64,000 nt of DNA from assembly GCA_010015655.1 (NCBI GenBank), contig ML976782.1, forward strand, positions 66,432 to 130,431, in the 5' to 3' direction. The position numbers were made by a program, and so were the translations under genes. Below the pieces are notes generated by a model. That model worked only from the letters and a program-made list of their open reading frames with translations, did no database searches and was not told where the DNA came from. Below are positions 49,501-60,559 of the stretch, one piece after another (position 1 is the first letter of the stretch; each line of letters begins with the position of its first letter). Origin of the DNA: Bimuria novae-zelandiae CBS 107.79. Lineage: Eukaryota; Ascomycota; Dothideomycetes; Pleosporales; Didymosphaeriaceae.

Positions 49501-49724
49501 TGTCAGATTTGATAGTGTTCTGCCACTTTGAGATAATGCAATGATGAGAATTAATGGTTGTGATGATTTATTAATGATGTTCGTGTTCTGTCTGTGTCTG
49601 GAATGCAGATGTGTGCGAGGCTCCAAATAAGTGCCGCTGCAGCGCTAGCCCTATTTAGAATAGTACAAAAGAGAGAGTGCTCCAGCCTCATATCCACAAC
49701 AGATAGAGGCCATATAATCGGACA
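49501..49724. repeat. Solo LTR of the Copia-B family
   Basis: 224 bases, TGTCAGATTTG ... ATAATCGGACA, in the same + orientation as the two Copia-B LTRs. The perfect direct repeat CTAGT is at 49496-49500 and 49725-49729. A full element must have inserted here and then recombined between its LTRs. Confidence 0.93.
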
Positions 49725-49729
49725 CTAGT

Positions 49730-50449
49730 AAAATAATTAAAATATCGCGTTGTACTTTTATTAATAGTATAGTTTGGTAGGGTCTTGGCAGAGTGTCCGA
49801 CTCGCTTCGAAATTTTAATGTTCCTGCTTATATAAGACCTATTCTGGTCTGTGCGACCCAACCCATTCACCGGCCTAACCTGGTGCCCACAACAGGTGGC
49901 GAGGTAACGTGTTTCACCAGTCAGTGCTCCACCCCACCAAATGCAGCCTTTCGATAATTAGCTAGAGACCTGTTTCATCTGAATCGCCTAGGTCGATAGA
50001 GCTAGCCTAGCTTCCTTTTAGAGCCACTGTGTGCAAACCCGGGCATTGTGGCTACCCAAGTGTGGGGACGTGGGAGTCTTGTTGCGAGATCTCAGTGGCC
50101 TTGTAATAGCCTGTTTGAGATGGATGCTCCGGGTCACGAATCTTGCGTGTGAGGTAATGACATCGATGAACTGCATTGCTTGGACATCACATAATGTTCG
50201 TTAAGGCATTTCTGAAGGAAAAGACTGTGCTGTGTCATGAGGATGTACGGTTATCAAAGCGACTTAGTGGGTTGGTTGGTGAACAGGAAAAGATGGAGTG
50301 AATAGGTAGGCGAGGTGCATGCGTCATTGTATAGGACTGACGGGCAAAGTACGCGATGGGTACAAGTCGGCTAGTCATATTACTCGTCCTATGTGTGTCC
50401 CGCTATGTACGTCTGAGGGGTACTGGTGATACCCCTCCTATCTTGAACC
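49730..50449. other. Host-type intergenic sequence downstream of the GH95 gene
   Basis: Normal base composition with no RIP-like TA richness. Short frames only. It probably holds the 3' UTR and terminator of the GH95 gene, but I could not point to a poly(A) signal with confidence. Confidence 0.5.
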
Positions 50450-52933
50450 TTAGGCTAGAGTGATAGTGTAACTGGTCCCCGCAGTGGTGTCAATCGGCGC
50501 AGCATATTTGGCACCATTAACAGCAATCGGCACTGCACTCTTCACGCGAAGCGCCAACTTGCCTCCACTTCTCGACGTAACGACAGCCTTAGTCAGCGCC
50601 CCATTTGCCCATTGCATATCGACGACAAAATTGCCGCGCGCCACCAATCCCTTTACGCTTCCCGTCGGGACCGCAGAAGGCAGGGCAGGCAGAAGATGCA
50701 CAACGCTATGACTTTGCAACAGCATCTCGGCAATCGCAGCCGTAAAGCCAAAGTTGCCATCGATCTGGAATGCGGAGCCGGGCCCGCTATCCGAGTTCCA
50801 GAGGTTGGCCGTTGGGTACTTTTGCAGGAAGGATATGCCGTTTGACCACACCGTGTCGCCCTGGAAGAGACGTGCGTACAGATTCATGACCCAAGCCCGC
50901 GACCATCCCGTGCTGCCAGATCCATTGCTCATGCGCTTATCGACGAGCACTTTTGAAGCAGCAGAAAGCGTCGAGTTGACCAAGGGCGTCATCTGCGAGG
51001 CGGGGAAGAGGCCGTACGCGGGACTCATGTGGCGATGGCCCGGTGCCGCTTCTGCATATTCCTGCCTCCACTCCAGCAACTGGCCTTTTGATCCGACTTG
51101 CGGTCTCCGGATCTTGGACAGGTAGTCTTGCGCCTTGGTGAGGTTGCTGTCCGTGATGCCGAGGATGTTGCAGGTCTCGATGATGTTGGTGAAGAGCTCG
51201 TATAGGAGTGAGTTGTCCATGGTGGGTGAGATATCGATGCCTTCTGTTGCGCCGGGACGCTGCATATTTGAGGGGACGATGAAGCGGTTTTCGGGTGAGA
51301 GCGAAGGGCCTGTGTTGTAGTATCCGTTCCACTGGAAGAGATAACAGTAGTAGAAATTGGCAGCTTGTTGTAGTACTGGCCAGGCGCGATCCCTCAAGAA
51401 TGCTTTGTCTTGCGTGAAACGGTAGTGCTCCATGAGATGAGCAGACAGCCATGCACCACCCATGGGCCACATCATATATGGTGTTCCCTTGTCTACCGGC
51501 GCGGCATCGCCCCATAGATCTACGTTATGATGTAAGACAAAGCCGCTGTTGCATCCGTACATGATCTTGGCGACTTCCTGGCCGCGCGCTCGCGCCACGT
51601 CAATGAGATCGAACAACGGTTTGTGAGTATCCGCGAGATTGGTCACAAGAGCTGGCCAGTAGTTCATCTCGATATTGATGTTGATCGTGTATTTGCTCTG
51701 CCATGGCGGACTGTAGTCTTGGTTCCATATCCCTTGAAGATTTGCCGGAAGAGACAACGATCCCGTGTCTCGAGATGACGCCGCGAGAAGATGGCGCCCG
51801 TAGTTGAAATATAAAGTCACAAACTCCGGGTCGGCATTGGGACTTTCCTTGTAGTTGGCAAGCCTAGTGTCAGTAGGTTGGTTGCCGGCAGAGCCAGATG
51901 AGCCAAGATTCAGACTGACACGCCCCGTGAGACTAGTGAAATCCGAGATGGCTGCGTTTTTGGTAGCCTCGTATCCAGCAGCGGAAGCCGAGTCTAGCTT
52001 CTTTTTGAGCTCTGCTTCCCATGCAGATTGACTAGAGTAGCGGTACGAGCTCTCCGCGTCGAAAAAAATGTCGACAGTTGTGGCATCAGTTACTTGTATC
52101 GCATTGCCACTCTTAGTCACGGTTCCTACACATATACCATCAGATGTTACCTCTCTCCACTTCAGAATTCCACTTACCGCCTGTGTTCAGAATCCTAGCT
52201 TCAGAAGTAAAAGTGATGGCGCCGCTCGATTGTCCGCTGTCCGCTCTGAGTGTAACAGAGCTTGAACTATTGTTTACAGTCGAACCCTGAAGTAGCACAA
52301 ATTGGGTGCGGGACAATGATATTTTGACGTTGAGTTTCCCAGCTTGAGATGCAGATAGCCTCACTGCCATGACTCCGGCTGGATGGCTGGCCACGTACTC
52401 GCGGCTGTCGACATGATTAGTCGTCGGTATACGTGTAGGAAAGTATCCACAACATACGTATAGTTGACACCTCCAACCGTATACGTAACGAATGCAGTAC
52501 CACGGTAAGTGTCCAGATAGCGCGTATAATCGGCCAAGGTCCCATTGTGCCCAAAATCGAACGCCATATCCACCAAGGGATGATAAGCGCGTGGCGAATT
52601 AGGGTTTCCTGCCATAGTGTCGAGAACCATCTGCCCTGCATCAGTGATGTTTCCATTCTGCAGCATCGTCCGAACCGTCGGAAGGGCTTCGAGAGCATTG
52701 CGATTTGCTCGATCCTGCCATGGTCCACTCCAGACAGAGTTCTCATTGAGCGTTATTTTTTCGGTGCCAGTGCCATATACTACTCCTGCCACTCTTCCAT
52801 TTCCTATTGGCACGGCGCCTGTGAAGTTTGCTGCCGGACTGTTGTACCAGAGAAACCGAGATGCATCCCACGCCGCATTCGCAGCGGGAAGAAGTAGCAA
52901 AAGGGGAACGAGAGTGGTTTTCAAGATGATCAT
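50450..52933 (-). CDS. Secreted GH95 alpha-L-fucosidase-like glycoside hydrolase, intact, 3 exons
   Basis: Exons are 52933-52458, 52404-52178 and 52125-50450, giving 792 residues. Intron 1 (52405-52457, 53 nt) has GTATGT...CTAAT...CAG. Intron 2 (52126-52177, 52 nt) has GTAAGT...TAG. Both splices keep the frame and rebuild family text (VNYT|REYVASHPAGV, NTGG|TVTKSG). The signal peptide is MIILKTTLVPLLLLLPAANA. GH95 landmarks are the N-terminal WYNSPAANFTGAVPIGNGR and LNENSVWSG, the Asn pair in YTININIEMNYWPA, the general-acid Glu region LLEWRQEYAEAAPGHRHMS, and the Asp in FQIDGNFGFTAA. Such inverting enzymes release L-fucose (some release L-galactose) from plant or host glycans outside the cell. 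Several N-glycosylation sites are visible. No RIP-type stop interrupts it, although it is surrounded by RIP-mutated repeats. Confidence 0.93.
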
Positions 52934-53381
52934 AATGGACAGAAACCGTTGGCTACTGGAAAAGTACCTGTCTGCAACGATGGTCCAGAAGCATCTATAG
53001 ATAGAGGTTCATAGACGGTGGTTCTTCACTGCTAAAAGTCGTAATTACTTCACATCAATGGTAATTTCGGGAGGCACTCAGGAATTTCCTGGATTTACAC
53101 ACGTAAAAACTACATCTAGCCCAATATGATCGGCGAAGGTGGCGTTGTGGGTTATGGGACGATCGCGGCGGGGAACAATCTGCATCGGATGATTTATATT
53201 GGTGTTTTGGCTGTTATTGGTGGCAGAATTGTTCGGAACCTGGATGCGGTTATGGATTAACCAAGTAGGCAGGGTTTCCAACACCCCACGTCTGAATTAC
53301 AGTGGATTCTGCCGGACAAGAATCCCGTGTACATAAGGATATTGGCGTTACAGCGATACTTTATCGTGCCTTGGTAGATTT
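52934..53381. other. Upstream region of the GH95 gene
   Basis: Normal composition, about 450 bases up to the transposase relic. No obvious TATA box. It presumably holds the GH95 promoter, and no gene is visible (a 68-codon minus frame at 53078-53284 has no motif). Confidence 0.45.
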
Positions 53382-53655
53382 TTGTATAGCGTAAGTCCTA
53401 CAAGCCAAGCTATTGCCCAGCTTGTTAAGGGTTGTCAGCTTGCGATGAACTCAGCAACAATCCTAGCAAAGGAGAATAGGAAGCTACGGGCTACTAACTA
53501 TCGCCGTAGACAAAGGCAGGACAGGCGGCGACAGTATATTACCTCTGGAGGTGCTCTACAGGCTGAGGAAGGTCGTAGGCTGGCTGCAGAGGCTAAAAGG
53601 GTGCTCCAGCAGGTGGAGCAGGAGGACCATGTAGGACGACAACGAGCACCACCTA
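53382..53655 (+). pseudogene. C-terminal fragment of an older pogo-type transposase (pogo-0), left part
   Basis: The frame PTSQAIAQLVKGCQLAMNSA, then AKENRKLRATNYRRRQRQDR and GGALQAEEGRRL, is the basic coiled-coil tail typical of fungal pogo/CENP-B transposases. It is cut at 53655 by pogo-B. It continues after pogo-B at 55778 with CSNCHQQGHRRTKC, a CCHC zinc knuckle (55778-55820) in the same frame once one TA is counted. The catalytic part upstream is absent, so only the tail survives. There are no stops within the tail. Confidence 0.75.
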
Positions 53656-53697
53656 CCGTGCCCGACGGGCTCGTGCACCGCGCGGGCTCGTGCACCA
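53656..53697 (+). repeat. pogo-B left TIR
   Basis: 42 bases, the exact inverse of 55734-55775. The motif GGGCTCGTGCACC occurs twice within it, a possible pair of transposase binding sites. Confidence 0.93.
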
Positions 53698-53734
53698 ACA
53701 CCAACATGCTCACCACCACAAAGATGAGGTTATT

Positions 53735-55735
53735 GTGAGCGCTACAAAAGCGATTATCGCGAGATTTTTTGTTATAATTACTCCGTAGAGGCGTACAAAC
53801 AAGTTATACTATCTAAGTTTTCGCAAGAGAGTAATTGCGCGACCGCGAGAGCTAACTTTAGGTGGAGGTGCTGGTGCAGCTTCTGGGGACGACGGATGAG
53901 CTGCAGCACCGCCCTTGGCTCGTTTTGGCTTGCGCTTTACTAGAGGTGCTTTTGAAGCTTTGCGCTTGCCTCTTTAGGTAATTGTAGAGGCCTGCCTAGT
54001 GTTTTGAGCAGCTTTTCTGGCATCCCGGGCAGCCACCTGTTCGGCCTTCATCTGATCTCGCACCTCCTTGGCTCTCTCTCTCGCCACACGACGCTCCTCC
54101 TTCTCTTGCTCCTTGAGGAGCTTGGCAGCAGCTTGAAGCTCCTTTCTGTTTAACTTTGCTAGTCTCTCTTGCTCCTCTTGGTGTTGCTTTTCTACCTCAC
54201 GCTCACGTGCTCGCTCGAACTTAGAGGGCGACTAGAAAGTAGCACCACCGTGGTACTCCTCCTCGCGCTGCAAATCAAGAGGCTTGCCAGCGTTCTTACG
54301 CTGCTTCTTAGCAGTAAGAGCATCCCTTAGGCCGCTGTTCTCATGGTGTAGTAGCTTGTTTTGAACCTGAAGTTGGTGTAGCGTTTGGGAGAGCTTCTGC
54401 GAGGTCTCCGCCGAGGTATCCTTCACTGCAGCACGTATGAGACGCTCCATCTGCCTCCAGTCCTTAGGCAAAAGGGCTGAGAGCCGTGCCTTACTCTTAT
54501 TGTTGTCCTATTTGCGGAAACGCTTAAGTACGACGTTAGCCTTTATAGGGGCTATACTAGTGGCTTCAAACGCCTTAAGGACAAGTTTTATTATAAATAT
54601 AGACTCCTAAGCACCCTAAAACAGCGGGAAGAAGTCTCCCTTCTAGATAGCTAGTAACCCCTATATTTTAAAGAGGTAATTAGTAAGCTTAGCGGAGTAG
54701 TTGCTGCTAAGAGGTTTAAAGTAAACTATATTAAGAGGCTGCAGTATATGGGTCGAGTAAGGGGGAAACACGGCTAGCAGTATTTTATAAGCCTCGCAGT
54801 ATTTAATAAAGTCTATTAAGAGGTGGCTACTATGGCTATTAAGTATAAGGAGGCGCTAAGCTTGGCTAAGGCGTGCTTTTTGCTTTGTTTCGCGGTCGAA
54901 AACCTGCTCTAACTAGGCCAATCTAATATTATTATTTGTCTATCCTGTTAGTAAGGAGCTTATAAACACACTATGCTTTCCTGCTTTAATTTAAGCTACT
55001 TATAAGGCTTAAAGTGTGCAGTTAGCTAACGAGTATATAAGGGCTAGCGATAAAACACTCCTATCTGCTCTAATAGTTGCTATAACTATTACCTACTCTC
55101 GAGAGCTATCTTAAAGCGCTATTTAGACCTTCTTTTCCTCCTATTAAAGCTAACTAAACACCCGTTTTAAGCGTCCTGTAATACTAATTATAAAGCCCTT
55201 TTCATCTATATTGTAGGTATTACAAGGCTCTACCTTATACTAAACAATCTTATAATGCAAGAGGTTAAAGTATAACTTATACTTGCGTTATAAGTTAGCC
55301 TAGTAGCGTATAACGTCTATGCTAGCGCTCTATTTAGAGATAAGATAGTCGTAGTTGCGGTTAATAAAACGCGAAACCTAGCCCTCTCTGACATGCTTTT
55401 TCGATATATTAGACGCGAAATTTTGTATTATAGCTCTCGTAGGAGGTAGCCCACGAGCCGTAAGCCCTCTAATATACTCCACGAGTCCCTCCTCTTGTTA
55501 TGGGCTAAGTAGTTGTTACGCGGCGTACCCGGCTGCCCGAGGGCCTGTCTGGTGGTTCCACCTTTGGCTAAGTGTTGAATGCGATACACTATATTTTTTC
55601 GCGATACCCTAGATGCTGAAATTATCGCCAGCTTTACGCGATTCCAAATCTGCAATCGCCTTATTAATTAGTGCTATGGTGGTGTAGTTATCGCGTGTTG
55701 AAAAAGTCGAGATGGACGCGTTGTTTGGTGGGGTG
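53735..55735 (-). pseudogene. pogo-B transposase (DDE_1, CENP-B-like), partly RIP-mutated
   Basis: Reading leftward, the N-terminal helix-turn-helix includes IALINKAIADLESRKAGDNF and GIAKKYSVSHSTLSQRW (55700-55560). DEKGFIISITGRLKRVF (about 55,200) has the first catalytic Asp region. LLILNSHSSHLLIDFI (about 54,850-54,800) shows Asn-Ser where the family has DGHxSH. FPPYSTHILQPLNVVYFKPL (about 54,745-54,690) is the family signature. The C-terminal half (54480-53830) is a charged coiled coil (QMERLIRAAVKDTSAETSQK, EEQERLAKLNRKE, RRVARERAKEV) with almost no stops and higher GC. The middle (55550-54490) carries many TAG/TAA. It would bind the TIRs and cut at TA. Confidence 0.82.
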
Positions 55736-55775
55736 GTGCACGAGCCCGCGCGGTGCACGAGCCCGTCGGGCACGG
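55734..55775 (-). repeat. pogo-B right TIR
   Basis: 42 bases, the exact inverse of 53656-53697, followed by TA. Confidence 0.93.
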
Positions 55776-55777
55776 TA

Positions 55778-55820
55778 CATGTAGCAACTGCCATCAGCAA
55801 GGCCACAGAAGGACTAAGTG
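55778..55820 (+). pseudogene. Right part of the split pogo-0 tail: CCHC zinc knuckle
   Basis: Reads CSNCHQQGHRRTKC in the frame of 53382-53655. Knuckles of this type occur at the end of some fungal pogo transposases. It shows that pogo-B inserted into an already present transposase tail. Confidence 0.72.
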
Positions 55821-56685
55821 TACCCAGAGATTATAGCTATCATATAAATCTATCTATAGAAAATTTGACTGTTACGTTGTTGAGCTATTGTGCAGAGAGC
55901 TGGGTCAGTTTTAGTGGGGTGCGCAGATGAGTGGTGTGCGCAAATGACTGGTGGAACACGTTACCTCGTACCGTGTCTTGGCAGTCAGTGCGCAACATCA
56001 CTCAATGCGCAACCCCGCGTGATAGCGCACCTACTTTAACGCGCCACAACTCCACCAATATAGACCTAATTAACGCCGCGATAGCAGTAATTAAATTATA
56101 AAAACTTAAAGAATTTTTATTATATAATAAAATTATAAAATAATTTAGCGTTATACGTTTTATATTAATACGCAGACACTAATATATCACGTAGGCGCAT
56201 ATAATTATAAATACTACGCGCTATATACTTAGCCTATAATAAGAAAAGTAGCTCCTATAATATATTAAACGCCTTACTAAACGTGGCCTTCCTCTTATAT
56301 AGTAACTAATATAGAACTTTGCGTCCTGTATTACTTAAAAGGACGTAAGTATATTCTAGGTTAATTACCTTATTAAGCGTAATAGTAACGCATTAATATT
56401 ATACTAAATAACTAGAATTTATAGTAATTACTTTAATACTAATTTAAAGGTAAAATATAAAATTTACTTTAAGTTTTTATTTAAGAAAATCGCGAAGTAT
56501 AGTATAGAGTCTTATTACTACTATAATATAAATAAGAAAGGCTTCCTTCTTAGTATTACTAGCTACTTAAAAAGGATCTTTAACAGGTCTCTATATAAGA
56601 GTTACTAAGTAAGGTAATCTATATAGGATAATAGCTATAAATAGACCTTAATTATTGTATATATATACGCCAACAGATCTACTCT

Positions 56686-56745
56686 TAATTTATTATTAAT
56701 TTATTATTAATTTATTATTAATTTATTATTAATTTATTAATCTAA
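56686..56745. repeat. Tandem AT repeat
   Basis: About five copies of an 11-base unit ATTTATTATTA lie inside pogo-C, about 50 bases left of the solo LTR. Confidence 0.85.
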
Positions 56746-56793
56746 CGCTAGGAGCCTATAATTAAGCTACGTAAAAAAAATTAATTCTTAATA

Positions 56794-57035
56794 TGTTGGC
56801 TTCAAACCTGCGCAACACTGCTACGGCTTTCACCGTCATGCAGTTTGCCTACGGTTTGTTGCGTAGTTTGCCTGTGGTTTGTTGCGCTAGTCCTGATTGG
56901 GCTAGCAGGGGACAAACCACGCTCGATAAATACTTCTCACAACAGTCCACCACAATAGATCTGCAATCAAGAATCAAATCAATACCACATCGTTGCAACG
57001 AAGTCTTGATCCAACAGCCTATTGCCGTATCAACA
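56794..57035. repeat. Solo LTR of the Copia-C family
   Basis: 242 bases, inverted relative to the plus-strand writing of 41830-42071, TGTTGGCTTCAAACC ... CGTATCAACA. The perfect direct repeat TAATA is at 56789-56793 and 57036-57040. It is less RIP-mutated than the pogo-C DNA around it, so it arrived later. Confidence 0.93.
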
Positions 57036-58336
57036 TAATACTATAAAACTTTTATTACTTTATCTCCCTTTAGCTAGTTAAATAACGAAATAGGACTTTA
57101 ATAGCTTTAATAAGTATACTAACTTTTAATCCTTAATAGCTATAGGTTTTACGTTACTATAGATTTTATTAACTATTATAACTAAAATAGAATCCTTTTA
57201 GTTATATTTCCCTCTTATTTAACGTATACATTGTACCCTCTTAATGTATGTATATTTAAGTCTTTCTTAGCTACCTACTCTAACGAGCGTAATGCCTATC
57301 TATGTAAAAGCTAAGGACTATTAATAGTTACTAAAAAAAAAACTTCTTTATACATTTTTAAAGGGCCTAGACTACGTTAGTTACGCTATAATTAATTATT
57401 AAGACTTTTAAGTATATAGGTATCTCGCCGCTAGATCTTATACTTATCTTTAAATAATTTAATAAGGAGCCCTCTTTAGAGGTAAAATTATAGAAAAGCT
57501 CTATATTAGTACTTAGTATATTAGATTAGCGTAAAATAAAGTAACTCTTATACTTTATTATTAAGGATATTGTAACTAAAGAGTCGCGTAAGCTTAGCTA
57601 AATAATATACTTAATTTTTCTATAAAAGTAACTCCTAGAGCACAAGAATAAGAGCCTCTAAAAGGCTTTAAAAAAAGTAGCGTTAAATAAAGGGTAAGAC
57701 TCTGCCCTTAAAGTAACCTAAGAAGTAGTATAAAAGAGCTATTTTTTAATTATCTACTTAAGTATAAAAAGGGCACGATTTTCTTATTTAATAAAGGGTT
57801 AAAAAGGAATAATTATAACTCTAAAAAAGTTAGTAATAAAAAATATAAAAAGCTAATAAATAGCTTAAAGCTTATTTATTTAAGGAGAGGCGCGTTAGGT
57901 AAGTAATAATTAAAAATATACGTGCTAAGAAGAGAGCTAATTAGGTTACTAAGTAACGCTTCTATTAATAGGCTTATAAGGCTTAATAATAATTTTAAAG
58001 ACATTTTAAAATTGCTAAAAAGGGAAGTTAAAGAGCTTTAAAAGCTACTTATAAAATTATAAAAAGGAAGAAATCTATGCTAGCACCTATATATATTAAT
58101 ATAGTAGTATTTACGCTATTAATGCTATTATCACGTAGTAGCTATCTAATTAAAATACTAAGTAAATATTTATAATTTAAGTTACTAGTAATTATCTACA
58201 GACCTAGGAAACCTCTCCACTAAAAAATCTTATAATAATAGCTTTTATGTAGAGCTCTATAGCCTTATATTATTAACGTCGCGATTATGTTGGGGTTGCG
58301 TATTAAGTGATATTGCGCACTGACTGCCGAGATACG

Positions 58337-60540
58337 GTAACCGCTGCTTACTATTACGCTATGCAAAACACCGTCCCGACCCACTTGGGGCGAGTTTCTA
58401 AGTGGCTACACGCTTTTTAGGTAATCGCTTCCCTGCTTTCATTGCTATACACCTAATTTTATATAAGAGATAATGTAATAAAGAAAATAAACTTAATAGG
58501 AGGTGTAATATGCTAAGTACTTAAAATAGAAAAGTTTTAAAAGTGTTTAACGCTAGTCGCAATCCTCTAAGGAGACATAAAATAGACCTATAAAGGGCAC
58601 CTCTACGCGTCCTATAATTTACAGGCATAAATAAGCCTATAAAGGAGTAGGGACCTATAGAGGAGCTTAGACCTATAGAGGACAACAATAGCGTTAATAT
58701 ATACGTTAATAAGTATTACCTTAAGAATAAGGAGCCTTAGTTAGACTAAAGGCCTGCGTTATTAGAAAATAAGTAATTACTTAATAAGAGGGTATTTAAT
58801 AAAAAATTTAGTAATAAAGATAATAACAAGCGCAAGTAATTACCTAATAAAGAGATATTAAATAATAACTTAAATTTAGATAAAGTTAAGATACTAATAT
58901 AGCTAAAAATTAATAAAATTAGTAAAACGTGTAATAGGGGAATATTTAATAAATTGCTAAAACTATATAAAGTTAAGCTATATATTATTTACTACTAGCG
59001 CGCGTTCCTACGTAAGAAGAAAGTTAAGACTAAGTTTAATACTAAAATAAGAATACGTACGTACTTCTACATAGAGCTCTAGTAGTAGGTAGACAAAATT
59101 ATAGAAGACCTTGTATAGTTAATTCTGCCTATAAAAATAGTAGTAAAAAGTCTAATAGCGGTCGTATATATACCGCAGGTACATAAGTAATAAAGACTTA
59201 CATAGTTTCTTAGATATAATAGTAGTATTACCTTTAAGCAAGTTATTAAGCGCGCCTATAAGTTAAAAAAGGAGTCTATTATTAAGGTAACTTATGTTAA
59301 CTTTAATTTAATGCTAGTAGAGCTAAAAACTAGCTAAAATAGTTAAACGCGTGATAAGGGAGTATTTAGCTTATAGAGCTCTACTTAGAGCTCTCCGCTA
59401 TAACTTACCGTAACTTATTACTAGCTACACGACCTACCAGAGGTTCACGCATATACTACTATTAGTAAGGGTCCTGTAGTCGCGATTCGCGATAAATGGC
59501 GATGCTAGGATACCTACTATAGTAACTATTCGTACGTGTGCTGGGTTAAACGTACGTCTAGACAACTTAATTAGTTTAAGAATTACTACTTAGTAAGTAG
59601 TAATATAGTAGTGGCATAGGCGCACGATATAATACAGGGCAAATGTATAGTTAACGAGCTATATAATAACGTACGCCTAAGTCTTTCGCTAGCTAAAGAG
59701 AGAGCTACGAAGGAGAAGGCAGCACAGAAATTAGCTAAAAAAAAAAGTACTAGATTTAAGCTTAACGTAAATAACTTTATAAAAGTTATTACTACTAGCT
59801 TACTTTCTATAAGTTAATTAGTATAAAGTTAAATTATTAGCTAATAGTAAGTTATCTAAATATTTATTATAATCTTAAGAAGCTCCTTAGCTTTAGTATA
59901 ATAAAACTTAGCTTACGTAAATTTAGGAAAACTTATATATTAAACTTAGCACTTCTTTAACTAGTAGAAAAAGTAAGTAATAGCTAAAAAGGTAAATAAA
60001 GTTAAAAAGGTACTTCTTAACGTTATTAAATATAGCTAGCTTAACCTTAACATGCTTATAGACCTATCTAACGTAAGAATACTATACGCGATATAAAAGT
60101 ATTATTTTAAGCTACTCGTGCTATTACTCCTACGCCTCCGTAAAATGGCGATTTAGTGGCAATTTAAGTATAATAGGCTTACGGAGAGCGATAAGGAGGA
60201 TGCTATAGGCATATATAGGGAGGATTAGAAGCAAAAATAGCGTAATACGTTACGTAGAGAGAGACTTAAGTAACTAAGTAAGAAAGCTAGTGTTATTAGC
60301 GTAGAGTTTTTATACGCTATACACGGGCTACTTATCTAACTTTATAATTCAAATTTAACTAATTACGTGCTTATCTAATAATAAAGTTACTTATAAAAGT
60401 ATAAAGACTTGCCTAAAATATTATACTTTATTAATAGTACTAATACCTCTATCTCTATAACTTCTTTACTATAATAGTTATTATAAAATAGATAATAGCA
60501 ATTAATTTAGCAACGTTAGTAATACTTTATATAGCTATTA
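58337..60540 (+). other. Unidentified, strongly decayed coding relics
   Basis: No family was recognised. On +, about 59,440-59,760 reads GPVVAIRDKWRC, YSYVCWVKRTSRQ, YYLVSSNIVVA, AHDIIQGKCIVNELYNNVRL and LAKERATKEKAAQKLAKKK. This looks like a small Cys/Trp domain followed by a Lys-rich helix. About 58,580-59,100 contains charged text with many stops, and 60,050-60,300 reads ESDKEDAIGIYRED and RRERLKQLSKKA. This may be one old transposable-element gene. The first 160 bases (58,340-58,500) show nothing. Confidence 0.35.
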
Positions 60541-60559
60541 TATTCTTTTTTTAGATAAT

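Larger units (their letters stand above)
53656..55775 (-). mobile_element. pogo-B, pogo-type DNA transposon with perfect TIRs
   Basis: 42-base perfect inverted repeats at 53656-53697 and 55734-55775 begin CCGTGCCCGACGGGCTCG. TA dinucleotides flank both ends (53654-53655, 55776-55777), the target duplication of Tc1/mariner-pogo elements. It is 2120 bases long with one minus-strand transposase. It sits inside the zinc-knuckle codons of an older transposase. Confidence 0.93.
56060..58250 (+). pseudogene. pogo-C transposase, split by a solo LTR
   Basis: Left of the LTR, about 56535-56640 reads KKGFLLSITSYLKRIFNRSL, where pogo transposases have DEKGFLIGxxxxxKRxF. Right of it, about 57,110-57,240 reads LLILNSYRFYVTIDFINYYN (usual LILDGHxSHxTxxFxxYC), then FPSYLTYTLYPLNVCIFKSF, the decayed PxHSTHxLQPLDVxxFxPL signature. 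Stops are dense and all TAA/TAG. The basic C-terminus is hardly readable. Confidence 0.7.
55971..58336 (+). mobile_element. pogo-C, older pogo-type DNA transposon, heavily RIP-mutated, carrying a solo LTR
   Basis: About 46-base imperfect inverted repeats at 55971-56016 and 58291-58336 start CCGTGTCTTGGCAGTCAGTG and CCGTATCTCGGCAGTCAGTG. They differ only by transitions and are flanked by TA. Without the solo LTR and its 5-base duplication, the length is 2119 bases, one base off pogo-B. The interior is very AT-rich. Confidence 0.88.

Noticed and set aside
50754..51125. Plus-strand frame of 123 codons (also 52547-52897 and 52617-53000)
   Set aside because: These are opposite-strand shadows of the GH95 exons. 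They have no motif and no own splice or start context.
50937..51515. Minus-strand 192-codon frame
   Set aside because: It is in another frame of the same strand as the GH95 catalytic exon. GH95 motifs run continuously in the longer frame.
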